Positions 25,859 through 37,997 of a stretch of DNA of 64,000 nt are shown here, in pieces; within the stretch, counting starts at the first letter, position 1; every line of letters starts with the position of its first letter. Under the pieces are notes generated by a model that was given only the letters and a program-made list of their open reading frames with translations, had not been told where the DNA came from and ran no database searches. A program made the translations under genes and the position numbers. Source of the stretch: Costus lasius (Eukaryota > Streptophyta > Magnoliopsida > Zingiberales > Costaceae); contig CM050449.1 of the NCBI GenBank assembly GCA_027563935.2, forward strand, positions 53,771,949 through 53,835,948, given 5' to 3'.

Positions 25859-25995
25859 TAGAAATGAATGTCTTGTGCACACTAGAGCAAACTGATCAAA
25901 TGATGTAAGTAAACAGAAAAGAATAAAAAGATAAAACATAAATGAAACCTAGTATAGCAATACTCTCAACGTCTCTAATATTGACAAAACTAAGG

Positions 25996-26013
25996 TCCCC
26001 GGCAACGGCGCCA
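25996..26013 (-). other. Primer binding site, tRNA-Asp type
   Basis: On the minus strand the sequence TGGCGCCGTTGCCGGGGA lies 6 nt after the 5' LTR. It is the tRNA-Asp complement known from the Athila lineage and supports the lineage call independently of the proteins. Confidence 0.9.
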
Positions 26014-26019
26014 AAAACT

Positions 26020-27969
26020 TGATAGCCCGAATGGGAACACAACAAATCTGGCACGCGTGTACCTTGGACTAATCCTTGGTAACGGCACCAAAAACTTGTT
26101 GTTAAACCATAAGTGCACGGTATACGAAGTAATAAAAAAGTATCGAATCCACAGGGACCTATGTTGTCGAATACTAAATTGTTGATTTCTTACTAACTAG
26201 GCAAAACGAGATCGTGAGAATAGCAATCGGTAACTAAAAGTGGGATTATCAGGGAGAAAAGCTGGGACTAGGGTTTCGTTCACTTAAACTTTTATGACTA
26301 GACATGAATAAGGATTTCGTTGATTCAATTTCATCATGAAGAAGATATTATTAAAGGATGAACTCAAGGATCACTTTCATGCATCCGAGCTCTAGAATCT
26401 CTAGTGGAGTCTCAAGGATCACTTTCGTGCATCCAAGTCTCGCAACTAGTTTTGCTCAAGGACCTCCAACGTTCCGATCTTTGCTTTCGCACAAGATCTC
26501 CACGTTTGACAAATAGACTCGATCTATGGATTCATGTTACAATCATGGCAATTATTTTACAAGAAAAGATCAAGATGGATCTAACCTAAGGAAGGGATCC
26601 TAACATGCAATTCTAGGGTTCCAAATTCTTAAGCAATTACCTTTCAGTCTCAAGCGAAAATTCTAAGAACATAATTAATAATATGAACTTAAATAGAGTC
26701 CAAGCACAATTATCACATGAGCAAAATCATCATGCTAAAATCAAACTCAACGAAATATTAAAAAAGAAGTTATCTAATCATTAAAAGTGAAGTGAACTAC
26801 TCCCCCATGTCCCAAGAGGTGTTTAAGCTAGCATGGCGAAGGAAATACAATATTCCATAATTTTAGAAAATCGGAAATCAACAAAAGGAAGAGTTTTTAG
26901 AAAATACGGCACGGCTGTGAAGTATTTCACAGCCATATTTTACAAAAGAAGGCGTGAACAGTGGTGGCGATCCTTCTTCCCTTGATTTCTCCTCCAATTT
27001 GTCTCTTTTCGATCTGAAACATCCGGTACGTTGTCTCCTTCACCAAGCGATGCTTCGGTAGAAAAATCGCTGACGGAGGTCATCTGAATCGAGCGCGGCG
27101 GTGAAACCCTCCACGGCGGCATGGATCGCGATTTCTCCCTCCACGGTCAATCAAATTGGGGCCTTTTGTCTCTCTGTAATCCTCTCATGAAAAGCTCTCC
27201 TTTTGCTTCTTACGACATCGAATATAAACTTCTGGATCGTCCGCAATCATCTCCGCAAGGATCGGGCGTGGACATTGACCTGGGAATCGCGTTCAAACAC
27301 CGGAATACGATAGTGTAATATCTTACGACACTGCCGTAAAATCCAAATTACGGCAGCGTAATTTGGTTTACGGCAGTGCCGTAAAATCGGCTGAACTCTT
27401 TGGTCGAATTCATCTGGAAACTATGGCCCGTAAACTGGTTTATGGCAGTGCCGTAATTTCAGGGCAACTTTCTATTCTGAAGACGTCTGGAAAATACGGC
27501 CCGTAAACTAGTTTATGGCAGTGCCGTAATTTCAGCGAAGATCTCTGTTCAGAAAGCGCCCCAAAATACGGCCGTGTAAATTCTTACGGTGGTGCCGTAA
27601 TTTCGCGAAAGCCTTCTATTCGGTAAATCACCAAAATACGGCCGTGATCTCGATAATACGGTAGCCGTGTAAAATATGGTACCGTAACATCCTTTACGGC
27701 ACTACCATATTTTGGGTTCTTTGCCTCGATTTGCGTGAAAACTCTCGGGTGACTTCTTCTTGATGATGAGAACTCTTCCATGTATTTGATTTTTGCTTGA
27801 AAACGCCTAAAATAGTGCCTTTTTTCCTGAAAAACATGAAAAACCAAAATAGAAGTAGACTTTGCAATATTTAATGGATTCAGCATGAAAACAAGTAAAA
27901 AGATCCTCAATTTAGCATGAAAAGGTATCTAAAATGATACAAAATATACTACATATTTTGGTGTCATCA
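26020..27969 (-). repeat. 5' LTR of the Athila-type element
   Basis: This 1,950-base partner of 3450-5429 lies upstream of gag on the minus strand, so it would carry the promoter. It holds GAAA-loop mini-hairpins (26372-26648) and TTACGGCA/TGCCGTAA palindromes (26895-27715), including a perfect pair with 9-base arms at 27367-27385. The flanking bases 27970-27974 are TGCGC. Confidence 0.92.
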
Positions 27970-27974
27970 TGCGC

Positions 27975-28224
27975 ACAGGCATGATCTTCATCCAAAAATT
28001 TTTCGTGCCCATCATGGCTTGCCCGCATTCAGAATCATGGCCATGCTTACTTCGTCATAGCATCCAGAATTCATCATGGCTTGGCCGTGATCGTCATCAC
28101 ATCCATGACGGCGTCCGCATATCACAACCATCGACCATTTCTTCGTAAAATATGACGGTCCAAGAGCCTAGAAATTGGGGAAAACTCTCAATAATCCTTC
28201 CTAACCATCTAAGGCTTCGATTAA
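27975..28224 (+). mobile_element. Degraded Athila-type LTR/UTR segment, right part
   Basis: This continues the block broken at 3449, with the same CATGGCC and GGCCGTGAT palindromes up to about 28110. It then joins a protease fragment without a primer site or gag, so a large deletion lies near 28130. Confidence 0.55.
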
Positions 28225-28649
28225 GGTGAAGAGGCCACGAAGTTATCGATAACTTCTTCATTCCAGTCGACTTTGTAGTGCTTGAGATGGAAGAGGACAC
28301 GAAGTTATCGATAATTTTGGGAAGACCATTTCTTGCAATTGCCAGAGCGGTTATTGACGTTAAGAACGGGAAACTAGCCTTAAACATCGGTGAAGAGGCT
28401 ATTGAATTTGATTTAGCAAGAAGTCTGAAACACCCTTCCATTGCAGATTCATGTTATAGCTTGGATGTTATCGACATGGCTGATAAAGATGAAAATCCCA
28501 TGGCTGATGGGATGACTATGGACCCACTAGAGGTCTATCTCTTGGAGAGTCCAAATGCTGAAAAGAATAAAGAAGCCCAAGCTTATGCAAAACTAATGGG
28601 CTCAGCTAAAAAACATTATACTGACACCTACATTGCGGACTCTGAATAA
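28225..28649 (+). pseudogene. Athila-type protease remnant
   Basis: The translation around 28260-28430 matches the Athila protease region ([34 protein letters not shown]). The catalytic Asp region upstream is missing. The frame runs on for about 80 residues of acidic sequence to TAA 28647-28649, with no reverse transcriptase after it. A 28-base segment (28228-28255) is repeated with three changes at 28290-28317, so part of the protease was duplicated locally. Seven bases after the stop the conserved double-hairpin module begins, so this is a pol-less element. Confidence 0.8.
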
Positions 28650-29370
28650 CACTGCGGTCGAGTTAAAGACCATAAACAAGCGCTTCTTGGGAGGCAACCC
28701 AAGTATTTTATTTTTTTTATTTTAATTTTTTTTATTTCTAACAAGTGTTATTTCATGTTTGTTGCAGGTTCATTGAGGTTGAATTTATAGTGTGTTAAAA
28801 AAAAATTTACAGGTGTTGCCGTAATATTCATTATGGCCATGAAAGGGGCTAAATAAAGGTGATGCCGTGATTGGAAACATCAAAATCATGGAAATATGTT
28901 TCCATGTTTGACGAGGGCTCACGGGCGCTCCCCTTTCTCCAGCCTTAACAAATTCTTCCACCGTTTTTAGGCTTCAATCAACGCCATCAATAGCAGCCGC
29001 CCCTTTCCTTCTTTACTGCAGTCGGAAAACTCCTGCCGCCCTCTTCAATATGCAAGGGAAATCTACCATTTTTCAAGATTTTTAGTCCAACGGACAGCCA
29101 TTCGCCGTTTGCTGATTTCGTGAGTTATGGAGGCAACGATCCTTCTTCCGCAGCTGAACTTTGAATGACATTAATCTGCCGCCGAACCTGAAATCAGTGC
29201 ATTGCTTCACACCACGAAAAATGTCCGCCGCTCTCCTTGATTAACAACTAAAATCGATGCCGTTTTTCAGCAAATCTCGCCGACAGCTTCATCAATCTGA
29301 AGCCATAAACTATTCACCGCTCTTCTCAGCCTTCCATCCGTCTTCCGCCGTCCTTTCCATAACTCGTCGG

Positions 29371-31058
29371 TGTTGGGATATCCCCTTAAGGCTAATGTTT
29401 GAGGCCTTGAGACTCTATCAGTATCATGTATAAACTCTAAGTTTATAAAGGCAATGGTTGTTATTCAGATTGTTACATTGTCTGCTGCAATAAGTGTGCT
29501 TCTGAATAATGTCTCAATGCTGTTCAGCTTGGCTGACATGCTGTAATGTCCTTAGTCGATATATCTTGGTGAACATGAGACAGCCTTGATATGATTGAGA
29601 CTAATATGTGTTCTAATCTTGTAGGATGCTTCGAGCATGGAATAAGATGTAGACTCATGGGTACATTGGATGTACTGGACAGACCCTACTAGGATATTCA
29701 ATTGCTTGTCACAATGTGAATAATCCTTGTTTGCAACAAGTGGCACATGTCCTCTGACTTGAGATCACTTGTGTTTCTAAATGATGATTGTCATTGTTTT
29801 GAGGTAGTTCAATATCATTTGAAACATAATGGTTATAGACTATCTTGGATAATGATCATGAGTCAGGTTAGGACACTAGTGATAGATATAGGATTGCCGT
29901 CTCCTTGATTGGAGTGTGATGTTCTAAAGGGGCCCCCCTGGATGAGATGATTAAGAAAGTGTATGGCCATACCCAGGTGACTATGTTCATCTGATCTAAT
30001 CATGCTCATCATATTGGAGTTACAAGCTTGACACGCTTGTCCAATAAGAACATCCAGTGGCAAAGGAAACATGTATGCCTAGTGAAGTGGATTCACACTT
30101 GTGCTGTGGTTTGGGTGTAGTCTTGGAAGACTCTTTCCTTTATATCGGGAGACAGTGATGTGTTGCTAGATACCCCTCACTGATCGTGATAACGTAAGTT
30201 ATCGTTACCGACATTTAAAGGAAACCCTCAGGGTCGCACAATTTGATGATATGGCTTACTTAAGTTAGATCGTGTGGACTGAATTGTTTGGGTTCAGTTT
30301 AAAGGGATTTAGACTCTGATTGTAAGTGAGATCTGGTCTGATCATGTTTGATTGATTAGGGCTTGAGATCGGTAAGCTTCGATCGAGAGATTTGATGCTA
30401 GATCGGTGAGATCAAGAGCATTCAGAGATGAACGGTTAGATCTGGAACCTTAGGGTTTACTATGGTCTAGACCAAATCGCTTGGGCTGATTTAATTTGGT
30501 CTTGGACCAAAATTCAATTGAACCGGCTCATGTATGAGCGCATGGTTCAAAAGGGAGTGAGATAAGCGCTTGGTTCACTTTGAAGTGAACGCATAACCGC
30601 TTGAGACATTAAGGCTTACTATTTTTAGAAGCCATGTCTTAACGTTCAAATGGAACGTTTCTCACGTCGCCTATCATCTCCTCTCGACGTCTCCTCTCTC
30701 GATGAGAGATAGAGTCTTCACGCCAAGGAGGTTACTTGGCCAAGCAAGAGAGATCTCAATCTTCTACACACGACAAGGGCACTTGAAGATCTTTGCTAGC
30801 ACAAAGATCACCAAGAAGGAGCCACCTCTCTTCTTGTGTGCGGCACCTTTGGAGAAGAAGCGCTTGCATCTTTCTCTTCCAAGTCGCCATCTTCCTCATG
30901 GCTATGGTATGATCTCTATCGATCTATACAAGCATTTATATATGTTGATCATATGGCATGCAAAAGATGGAAAAAGAAACCCTTGCTTCCGCTCGAAATT
31001 TGTTATATGCGCCTTATATTAGGGTTTCGCCCCTCCCCTTGAATTAGGGGACCTTTCA
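29371..31058 (+). mobile_element. Solo LTR, Angela-like copia family (copy 3)
   Basis: This 1,688-base LTR starts TGTTGGGATATCCCC and ends GGGGACCTTTCA. It is flanked by perfect GTCGG duplications (29366-29370 and 31059-31063). It matches copies 1 and 2 along most of its length. No internal region is left. Confidence 0.92.
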
Positions 31059-32381
31059 GTCGGCGACACCAACTGAAACGAATCGGTGCCCCTCCTAAAT
31101 TCACGTGAAGCCATTCGCCGTTTCCGCTATTGACTTCTGGGCAGCGGACAACGACACCTCTCTTGAGCTGCTCCTTCAAATTTAATTAATCAGTCGCTTC
31201 AAGAGTCGATGCCGCTCTTCTCGATTGTCATTTGCAGCCGCCGCTTCCTCTGCCATTACTCATTCAACTCAAACTGAAAGTTCCGTTGCCTTCCAGGGAA
31301 CTCGGCAACTCCAAATCAGCAATTTACTGTGCCGAGTTCCATCTCCACCATTTAATCTTCTGCAACTGACATCAATTTCATTGCTTGAAGCTGCGGCGAT
31401 AGTTCTTAGGCCTAGTTCCCTCTCCAGGTAGTGACTTCAGCGGCAGCAACACAGCTTCATCCTTTCCGTCTGAAGATTCAAGTACCCGCGGTGATTTCTC
31501 CACATGAAGCTCTGATATCTTGATATCTTCTGCCGCACTGAAGAACAGTTGCCTGCTCTGCCATGAAAATCTCTTTGCCTTCTTCCTCCAAGATTGAGCT
31601 CTCCTCTGCTTCAAGGATCAAGTTTCTGGTATCCATCTTGCTGACGCCTTCTACTTTTATCTATCATCTGCTGCATTGCAAAGGCCCCCAAGCGTAAGAT
31701 CAGAGCCCGGAAGTCTACCATGCACATACCTGCTTCTTCTGCCATTCCGCCCGCTTCATCAGATACTATTCGGAGGTCCGCAAAGATGGTGACGATTATG
31801 AGGATGATCCTAAGGAGGAGGATTAGCTCTGATACGGATGACTCCGTCTGATTTTGTGAGTTTCCTCACCCATATCTCCAAATTTTGAGTTCGTTTATTG
31901 CTATGCATAGGGACTATATATATTTTAAGTCTGGGAGATAGAGGGTTCACTTTGGTTTGTCTAGTTTTAAAACCTTTTTTTCAGATAAATACAACACTTT
32001 GTGTTTTGTTTTGATACTCTTGTTTTGTTAGCTACACCCTTACTTTCCGATATTCGGATTACACTATCTAATTTCTGAAATGTCGATAATTTTACTGATG
32101 ATAAGTGGTTTCAAATGACAATCATGATAGCTTGATGGTTTATATTGACTCCATGGGAATCATTATGATTTGAATCTTAGTCCTAAGTCAGGAAATTCAT
32201 TTAATTATCTTTTTTTGATGGAAAAAGGACTGTGGAGTGACCTATCCGATATTCGATTGAGGTTTTTATTTTCTAGTAATGCTTATAATCTCTGTGGAAG
32301 TACGTACCTCTATCTATTTGATTCACCTTACTACTTGTTGGTTCTGATCAATGCACTTATCTGATAGCTGTTATCTCCTCT

Positions 32382-32384
<3 letters not shown>

Positions 32385-32471
<87 letters not shown>
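32385..32471. repeat. (TA)n microsatellite
   Basis: About 43 uninterrupted TA units lie in the 3' UTR of the pol-less Athila-type element. The Tyr-Ile frames read across it are artefacts. Confidence 0.98.
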
Positions 32472-32474
<3 letters not shown>

Positions 32475-32904
32475 AGACTCCTCTACTTGGCACTGCGAAA
32501 AATTGGCAGTGGAACCGAAGACATGAGTTGAAGTCAAATAAAAAAAAATATACACAAAAAAAAATGCGGATGAAAATAACACAAAAATAAAGAGTGCACT
32601 GATTTTTTTTCCAACTCGTATCTTTAGTTGAGTCAGGTTCGAATAGAGTGCGTACTCCACACAGAAGATTATTGCAACTCATGAAGGTAAACCTTATCTA
32701 ACTTCGGTTTTTAGATCTTCACACCTTTGTTCTTGACAATAGATGATATCTTGAATCCTCTAACTCGTTGAGCTTTGTTCATAATGATACCTCCCTATGA
32801 CACAATGTTTCACAAGCTTGACGTGATTTCATCCTTTTCTGAATACCACCCTTATCTTTTAAATGCTTGAGGACAAGCAATGATTTAAGTCTGAGAGATT
32901 TCGA

Positions 32905-34718
32905 TGTCTCGTATTTTTATAGTCTTTTCGACTAGTATTTACATGCAAATCGAGACATAATATCATGCTTTTACATCTCTTTCCAGCTTATTTTATTGAT
33001 TTTGTTCAGAAGCTTCACTTCTTGTTTCATTCAATGAATACAGGATAATTCACTCACTTTTTGAGCTAATTGGAAGCATATTTATGTTCCTAAGTGAATC
33101 AAGGACCTTGATAAGAAATTTCGCTACAAACGGGGCTAATTTCTGAAATTACGGCCGAGGCCATAATCTGCGTTATGGCCATAATTGTCAGTTGAATTGC
33201 TAAAAAGCCCATTATTCTGCAAGCTTAATCATACTCCAAAGACGTGCCTTCGATTTTCTCATTGGAAGTCATTTGGGCGAAGAAATCTTCAACAGACAAC
33301 ATTACGTCAATGGCCGTAATTTCTGCCTGCCCATAATATTCCCACCGGCAACTTCTGACGTCAAACTATGGCCGGAATCAAAGACGAGTCAAAGTCCAGC
33401 TCAACCTCAAAATTACAGACGAAACGGAGTTTTCTACCGAAATTACGGGCATGGCCATAATCTTCATTACACCCGTAATCTTCACCATGCACATTAAATG
33501 GCCCGCATTAAATAGCCATAACTCAGTCGTTTAACTCCGTTTTGGGCGTTCTTGGAGTCACAACGACAAGTATTTAATGGCCCATAATTCTATGAAGATT
33601 TGAAGAGTCGAATAGCATCGGTATCAGAATTACAGGCATGCCCGTAATTATAATTACGGCCGTAATTCTCCCCTGCGCACCCAAATTTAAAACAACCATA
33701 ACTTTGTCATTATAGCTCCGTTTTTGACGTTTATGGTGTCAAAACGTAGTTAATTAAAAGATCCATCAATCCATACGTTCAGATTTGGGATCAGACTCTA
33801 TCTAAAGGGCGAAATACCCCTTGGAATCTCGATGAGTTCTAGTGAAGGGTTGAGACTTTGGTGAAATTATTGGGAGAAGAAAGAAGGCTCTTGTGCGCCA
33901 CTCTAGAAGGCTTGAAGGAGAAGAATCGCTGCCATTTTGTTGAAGAGTTTGCCTTCTTTTACTTTCTGTCTTCACTTTTGTATCTTCTTTCTTAGAGATT
34001 GTACTTAACGACGCTATGATAGCGTAATCTTTTCATCGGAACTAAGGGTGTAATATCGTTGTTTGTATCTTATTGTCGAACTTGTTATTTTATAGAAAAA
34101 GCACATTTTATCTTGTGTTTATTCGATCTGTGCTGTTTTACTGCTAGTTTTGCCTTGATCACGCAAATACTTTTCTTAGGCGCTGCAAGAAGGACCGAAA
34201 GGTGAATTGCGACGCTAGATCTGCCTTATCGAACATGCTTTGAGAGGTCAAGAATTAGGGCCAGATTTGTGTGAGGAACTTTATAATATCTCTGAACCCA
34301 ATGGGTCAATCTAGGGACGGTTTGCCACGAAAGTAGGACGCCGATGTAGATTGATACCAGATTACACTGTTGAAAGAGGGTAATCTGTACCTTTTGATAT
34401 TTCCTTGAGCACTTTAAGATTGCTTTGCTATAATTTTAACTTGTAAGAATTTAAGATCCTTCAACGAGATGAACCTGATGTTCCGATATCTCTAACCCCA
34501 GTTTTCTTCACAAAGTTTTCTCTCGCTGGACTCGATTTACTTTAAGTTATATTTACTCTACTTTTTTGAAATCTAAAACCACTATATCAATTGTCTAGCT
34601 ATTAACTTGTAATCTCTTGGTACTTGATCACTGTCCCTGTGGGTTCAACATCTTAAGTACTACACGCGATGAAACCGTCACGCTTGCGATTAGTTATGCG
34701 TTAGTATAGCACACATCA
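32905..34718 (+). repeat. Athila-type LTR of a second family
   Basis: The LTR starts TGTCTCGTATTTTT after a purine-rich GAGAGATTTCGA and ends AGTATAGCACACATCA. It shares the GGACCGAAAGGTG tract (34192-34204) and TTACGG/CCGTAA palindromes (33150-33680) with the main family, but its ends differ. As the 3' LTR of the element to its left it has the expected UTR upstream. To its right it abuts gag sequence directly, with no primer site. Its partner is not in the window. Both boundaries are judged by eye. Confidence 0.65.
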
Positions 34719-35240
34719 CTATACAACAAGATCAGAGGAACCAGCATGACCCATTTTTAGGCACATATAACCCCGAATGGAGGAATCATCCAAACTTCTC
34801 CTACCTGAACACTCAAAACCAAGCCAACCCACCGAACATCAACAATCAGGCTCCCTAGGGAAATTCTAGCAATCAGTTCTCTCATCCTCAATTCAGGCAA
34901 CCACCCAGATTTCAACAAAGGCAGTTTAATCAGCTTCATAAATCTAGTTTAGAGTTACTGCTGGAAAATTTTATCAATACTCAGTCAAAGTGAACGGAGG
35001 GTGTTGACGAGTCTATTCGACAGTTAAATTCCATGGTGGACTCCCTGATTTCTCACTCGAAGACACTTGAGAAATAGATTGCTCAACAAGCTGCTTCAAC
35101 CTCTAGGCATGAGTCCGAGGGAGCTCTACAATGTGATTATGACATGCAATGGCACCCAGTTGCAAGATCCCAAGTTGGCCACTAGAGAAGCTATTGTTGA
35201 AGAGTCTGAAGATGTAAGCGCAGATGCCTAGTATTCTAAG
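34719..35240 (+). pseudogene. gag: Athila/Tat-type gag, C-terminal remnant
   Basis: From the first base after the LTR, one frame reads a family-typical Asn/Gln-rich segment (DPFLGTYNPEWRNHPNFSY). It is followed by a Phe/Gln-rich stretch and a Leu-heptad region near 35020-35090 (IRQLNSMVDSLISHSKTLE). Stops occur at about 34857, 34990 and 35078. The capsid half is missing. The segment lies between an LTR and a protease remnant, in normal gene order. Confidence 0.7.
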
Positions 35241-35339
35241 GAGTTGACTTTGGATTGTTAGGTCAAGCAAGCACCAGTCGTAATTCCTTCACCACCTCAC
35301 ACACCACTAGTTTTCGGTCCTTAGAGATTGGCTACTGCT

Positions 35340-35884
35340 TTAACGGGGCAGTATAGCTCATTCATTCAAAACCCGCAGCCCAGAAAGCTTAACGATCGAG
35401 GCAGTTTTACAATCTCTTGTAAGATTAGCAAATTTTCATTAGAAAGAGCTCTCTGTGACTTGGGGGCTAGTGTTAGTATCATGTCTCTATCCCTTTTAAA
35501 AATCTAGATTTGGGAGGCATGAAACCAACATCTATGGCCCTTCAGCTCGTTAATGGCCCTATTCACCACACATAGGGAATTGTGAAAGATGTGCCACTTA
35601 AAGTTGGGGATTTCTTTATTCTAGTGGACTTCGTGGTCCTAGATATGACGGAGAATGCCCAACTACCGCTTATATTGGGCCGACCCTTCCTTGCTACCGT
35701 TGGGGCTGTTATAGACGTTAAGAGTGGGAAATTGTCCCTGAATATAGGTGAGACCATTATACAATTTAATCTTTCCATTAATATAAAAGAATTGTCTTTG
35801 CCAGGTTCTTGTTGCAGCCTTGAGTTAGTGGTAGCGCCTAGAAATATTTCAAGGGAAAGGTGGGATCCTCTAATGCTGTTCTGA
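35340..35884 (+). pseudogene. Athila-type protease remnant (second copy)
   Basis: The active-site region [11 protein letters not shown] (catalytic Asp codon at 35457-35459) is followed after a frameshift by [39 protein letters not shown] lies in frame near 35573. The protease would process Gag-Pol particles. It is not followed by reverse transcriptase: a short acidic and then hydrophobic frame comes next, so the element lacks the rest of pol. Confidence 0.82.
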
Positions 35885-36166
35885 TTGAAGGAAGAGGTGA
35901 TCCCTTGTGGGGAATTGTCCAACACTCACCCCGACATAGCTGACCAAAGGGTGCTGCATGCTAGACTTACAGATATTGATTCCAAGAGTGATGGGAAGGA
36001 AGATTATGTGTTTAAAACTTTTTCTATACCAAGTACTCTAAAGACATTTTGTTTTGTACACCGATTATTATTGCTGCTAATATCTACATGTGTAACATTT
36101 AGGTGGCAAAGAACAGGGCATCTACATGTCCTTTCTTCCGCCTCTGACCCACCAGATGTGCCATGA
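35885..36166 (+). CDS. Short tail frame of a pol-less Athila-type element
   Basis: This 93-residue frame has no recognised domain. It has a charged N-terminal half (DIDSKSDGKEDYVF) and a Leu-rich middle (FCFVHRLLLLLISTC), and ends SDPPDVP before TGA. Another pol-less element ends its coding region with TDPPASP (42889), also followed by the GGTC-N8-GACC hairpin. The shared end suggests both frames descend from one sequence. It may be a remnant of pol or of an extra frame; I cannot assign a function. Confidence 0.4.
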   Translation: MKEEVIPCGELSNTHPDIADQRVLHARLTDIDSKSDGKEDYVFKTFSIPSTLKTFCFVHRLLLLLISTCVTFRWQRTGHLHVLSSASDPPDVP

Positions 36167-36729
36167 TCTATTCAGACTTTGGTCAAGCTGTCGACCATAT
36201 ACCAGGACTTTATGGGAGGCACCCCATGGATTAATCTTGTGTTGTGTGGTTAGACAAACTTGATGATTATTGTTGTGATTGTTTTGTTGTTCGTTATATT
36301 TGTTTTGATATTTTTGTGGTATCCCATGGCATGATTTTTATGATTTTATACATTGAACAGCATCTTACTAAATGTGGGAATTTTTTTGTAATTTTTCAGG
36401 AATTTTTGCACGTTGCCATGGTGATCACGACTTGGCTGTGAAGGCCATCACGGCCATGATGGCCTCATCGATGTCAGGGGTGTTTTGCTGAAGCGGGCAT
36501 AGCTATGTCGTGTTTCTCGTCACAGCCATGATTGAGATTGGGAGATTTCCACCGAGTTGATCACGGCATGGGGGTGCTTGCCATCATGGCCGTGTTCACC
36601 AGTCCCGGACCTTTTGTCGAGCCAGACACGGTCGAGCCGTGTTCGCCATCACGCCCATGCCTAAGAAATCGAAGTCCCGCAAGCCAAACACGGCATGGCC
36701 GTGATGCTCAACTCGGGCATGCATGCATA
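36167..36729 (+). other. 3' UTR segment with GGCC/ATGATGG palindromes
   Basis: It starts with the double-hairpin module (36181-36196 and 36212-36227). From 36410 on it carries strong palindromes built on ATCACGGCCATGAT, for example arms GGCCATCA and TGATGGCC at 36453-36474. No gene is seen. It ends at an LTR start without the TTGCTTG/CAAGCAA hairpin that precedes other 3' LTRs, so the next LTR is not its own. Confidence 0.6.
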
Positions 36730-37997
36730 TGATGACACCGAAATTTATAGTAAATTTTGTGCCATTTGATAGATATTTTTGTGTCATATTTACACTCTTT
36801 GCTTATTTTTATGCCTTTTATTATCAAATACTGCGGAATCTATACTCTTTTTGGTTTTTGATGATTTTCAAGTAGAAAGGCATGATTTTTGGGCGTTTTC
36901 AAGCAATTCCAGATGCAAGAATAAATCCCCACCATCAACAGAAGATTATATGTCAAATTTCATGCAAATCGGAGCCATAGACCAAAATATGGTAGGGCCG
37001 TAATCCATATTACAGTACCATCTTTTCACTAGCTACCGTAGTATCAGAGCGCTGCCGTAATTTGGGGAGTTTTTCATGCAAAAAGTTTTTCGGAAATTAT
37101 GGCACTACCGTAAGGCGTTTCACGGGCCGTAATTTGGAGTGATTTCCGACCAGAGATTTTAGCTAAAATTACAGCACTACCATAACCTATTTTATAGTGC
37201 CGTGATTGCCAAATAGTTTCAATCAGAGAATTCGACTGAAATTACATCAGTGTCGTAACCAGAAACATGGCCGTAATTCTATCATTAACGCCCGACTTCC
37301 ACGGTCAACTTTGAAGCCCGATTTTTGCACGATCGATTGTGGATGATCGAAGCCATAAATTGAAGATCCGTAAGAAGCAAAAAGAGAGGTTAGACAGAGG
37401 AGAAGACAGAGAGCCAAAAAGCCCTAATTTTGATCCACCACGCAAAGAGGAATTGAGATTTTCACCGTCGCCCTAGGGTTCATCGCCGAGAAGCGTACAA
37501 CGCATCTCTGGCCGTGAAATTTGAAGGGAAGTTGTGCCTAGAGGAGAAGAAGATACTCCAGAAGTTTCATAGTGAAAGGAAGCCGATTTGAGGAGAAATC
37601 AACAAAAGCACACCGCCAACCACTGTTCACGCGGAAATTATGGCTGTAATTTTTATTATAGCAGTGTTGTGTTTAGTAATTTCTTCCTTTTCATCGATTT
37701 TTGATCCCTCTGAACCATGGATTATTGTAATCTTTCTACCATGCTAACTCAAACTTCTTTTGTGACATGGGGGAGTAATTCCCGTTGATTTCTTAATGAC
37801 TAGATAAATCTTTCATTATTTTGTCAAGTATAATTTTAGTATGATAATTCTGCTTCTGTGATGATTGCTCTTTAATTCTCCATAGATTCATATTATCAAG
37901 CATGTTTTAGAGTTTTCGCAATAAGGACCGAAAGGTGATTTGCTTGAGAAGTTGGAACCCTAAAATTGAATGTTAGGAACTCACCTTAATAAACTAG
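36730..37997 (+). repeat. Athila-type LTR, 3'-truncated
   Basis: It begins TGATGACACCGAAATTTATAG and follows the main Athila LTR family through the palindrome cluster (36990-37290) to the GGACCGAAAGGTGATTTGC tract (37925-37943). It then stops abruptly at AAACTAGG (37997). From 37998 the sequence is 3' UTR like that at 43290. The last part of the LTR, the primer site and all genes are missing, so a deletion or recombination created the junction. Confidence 0.75.

Larger units (their letters stand above)
3450..27969 (-). mobile_element. Athila-type Ty3/gypsy element, interrupted
   Basis: This is a complete element by structure. Both LTRs have TG..CA ends, the target duplication is TGCGC (3445-3449 and 27970-27974), the primer site matches tRNA-Asp, and the order is gag, protease, reverse transcriptase/RNase H, integrase, 3' UTR. 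A Tekay-like element at 8963-23351 splits the reverse transcriptase. Without that insert the element is about 10.1 kb. No env-like frame follows integrase; the 1.1 kb before the 3' LTR is UTR. Coding parts carry premature stops and frameshifts, so the copy cannot make its own proteins. The lineage call rests on protein similarity recognised by eye and the Asp primer site. Confidence 0.9.
28650..32904 (+). other. Long 3' UTR of a pol-less Athila-type element
   Basis: It starts with the double hairpin (28656-28671 and 28686-28703). After about 700 bases with no recognisable gene come the solo LTR 29371-31058 and further non-coding sequence rich in short Pro/Ser frames. A TA microsatellite (32385-32471) is followed by one CACTGC-type hairpin (32491-32511) and a TGCTTG/CAAGCA hairpin (32864-32879) just before the LTR at 32905. 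I see no env-like protein. Low-complexity frames here are not supported as genes. Confidence 0.65.

Noticed and set aside
32351..32682. Open frames of 79-109 codons reading Tyr-Ile repeats
   Set aside because: They are translations of the TA microsatellite on both strands.
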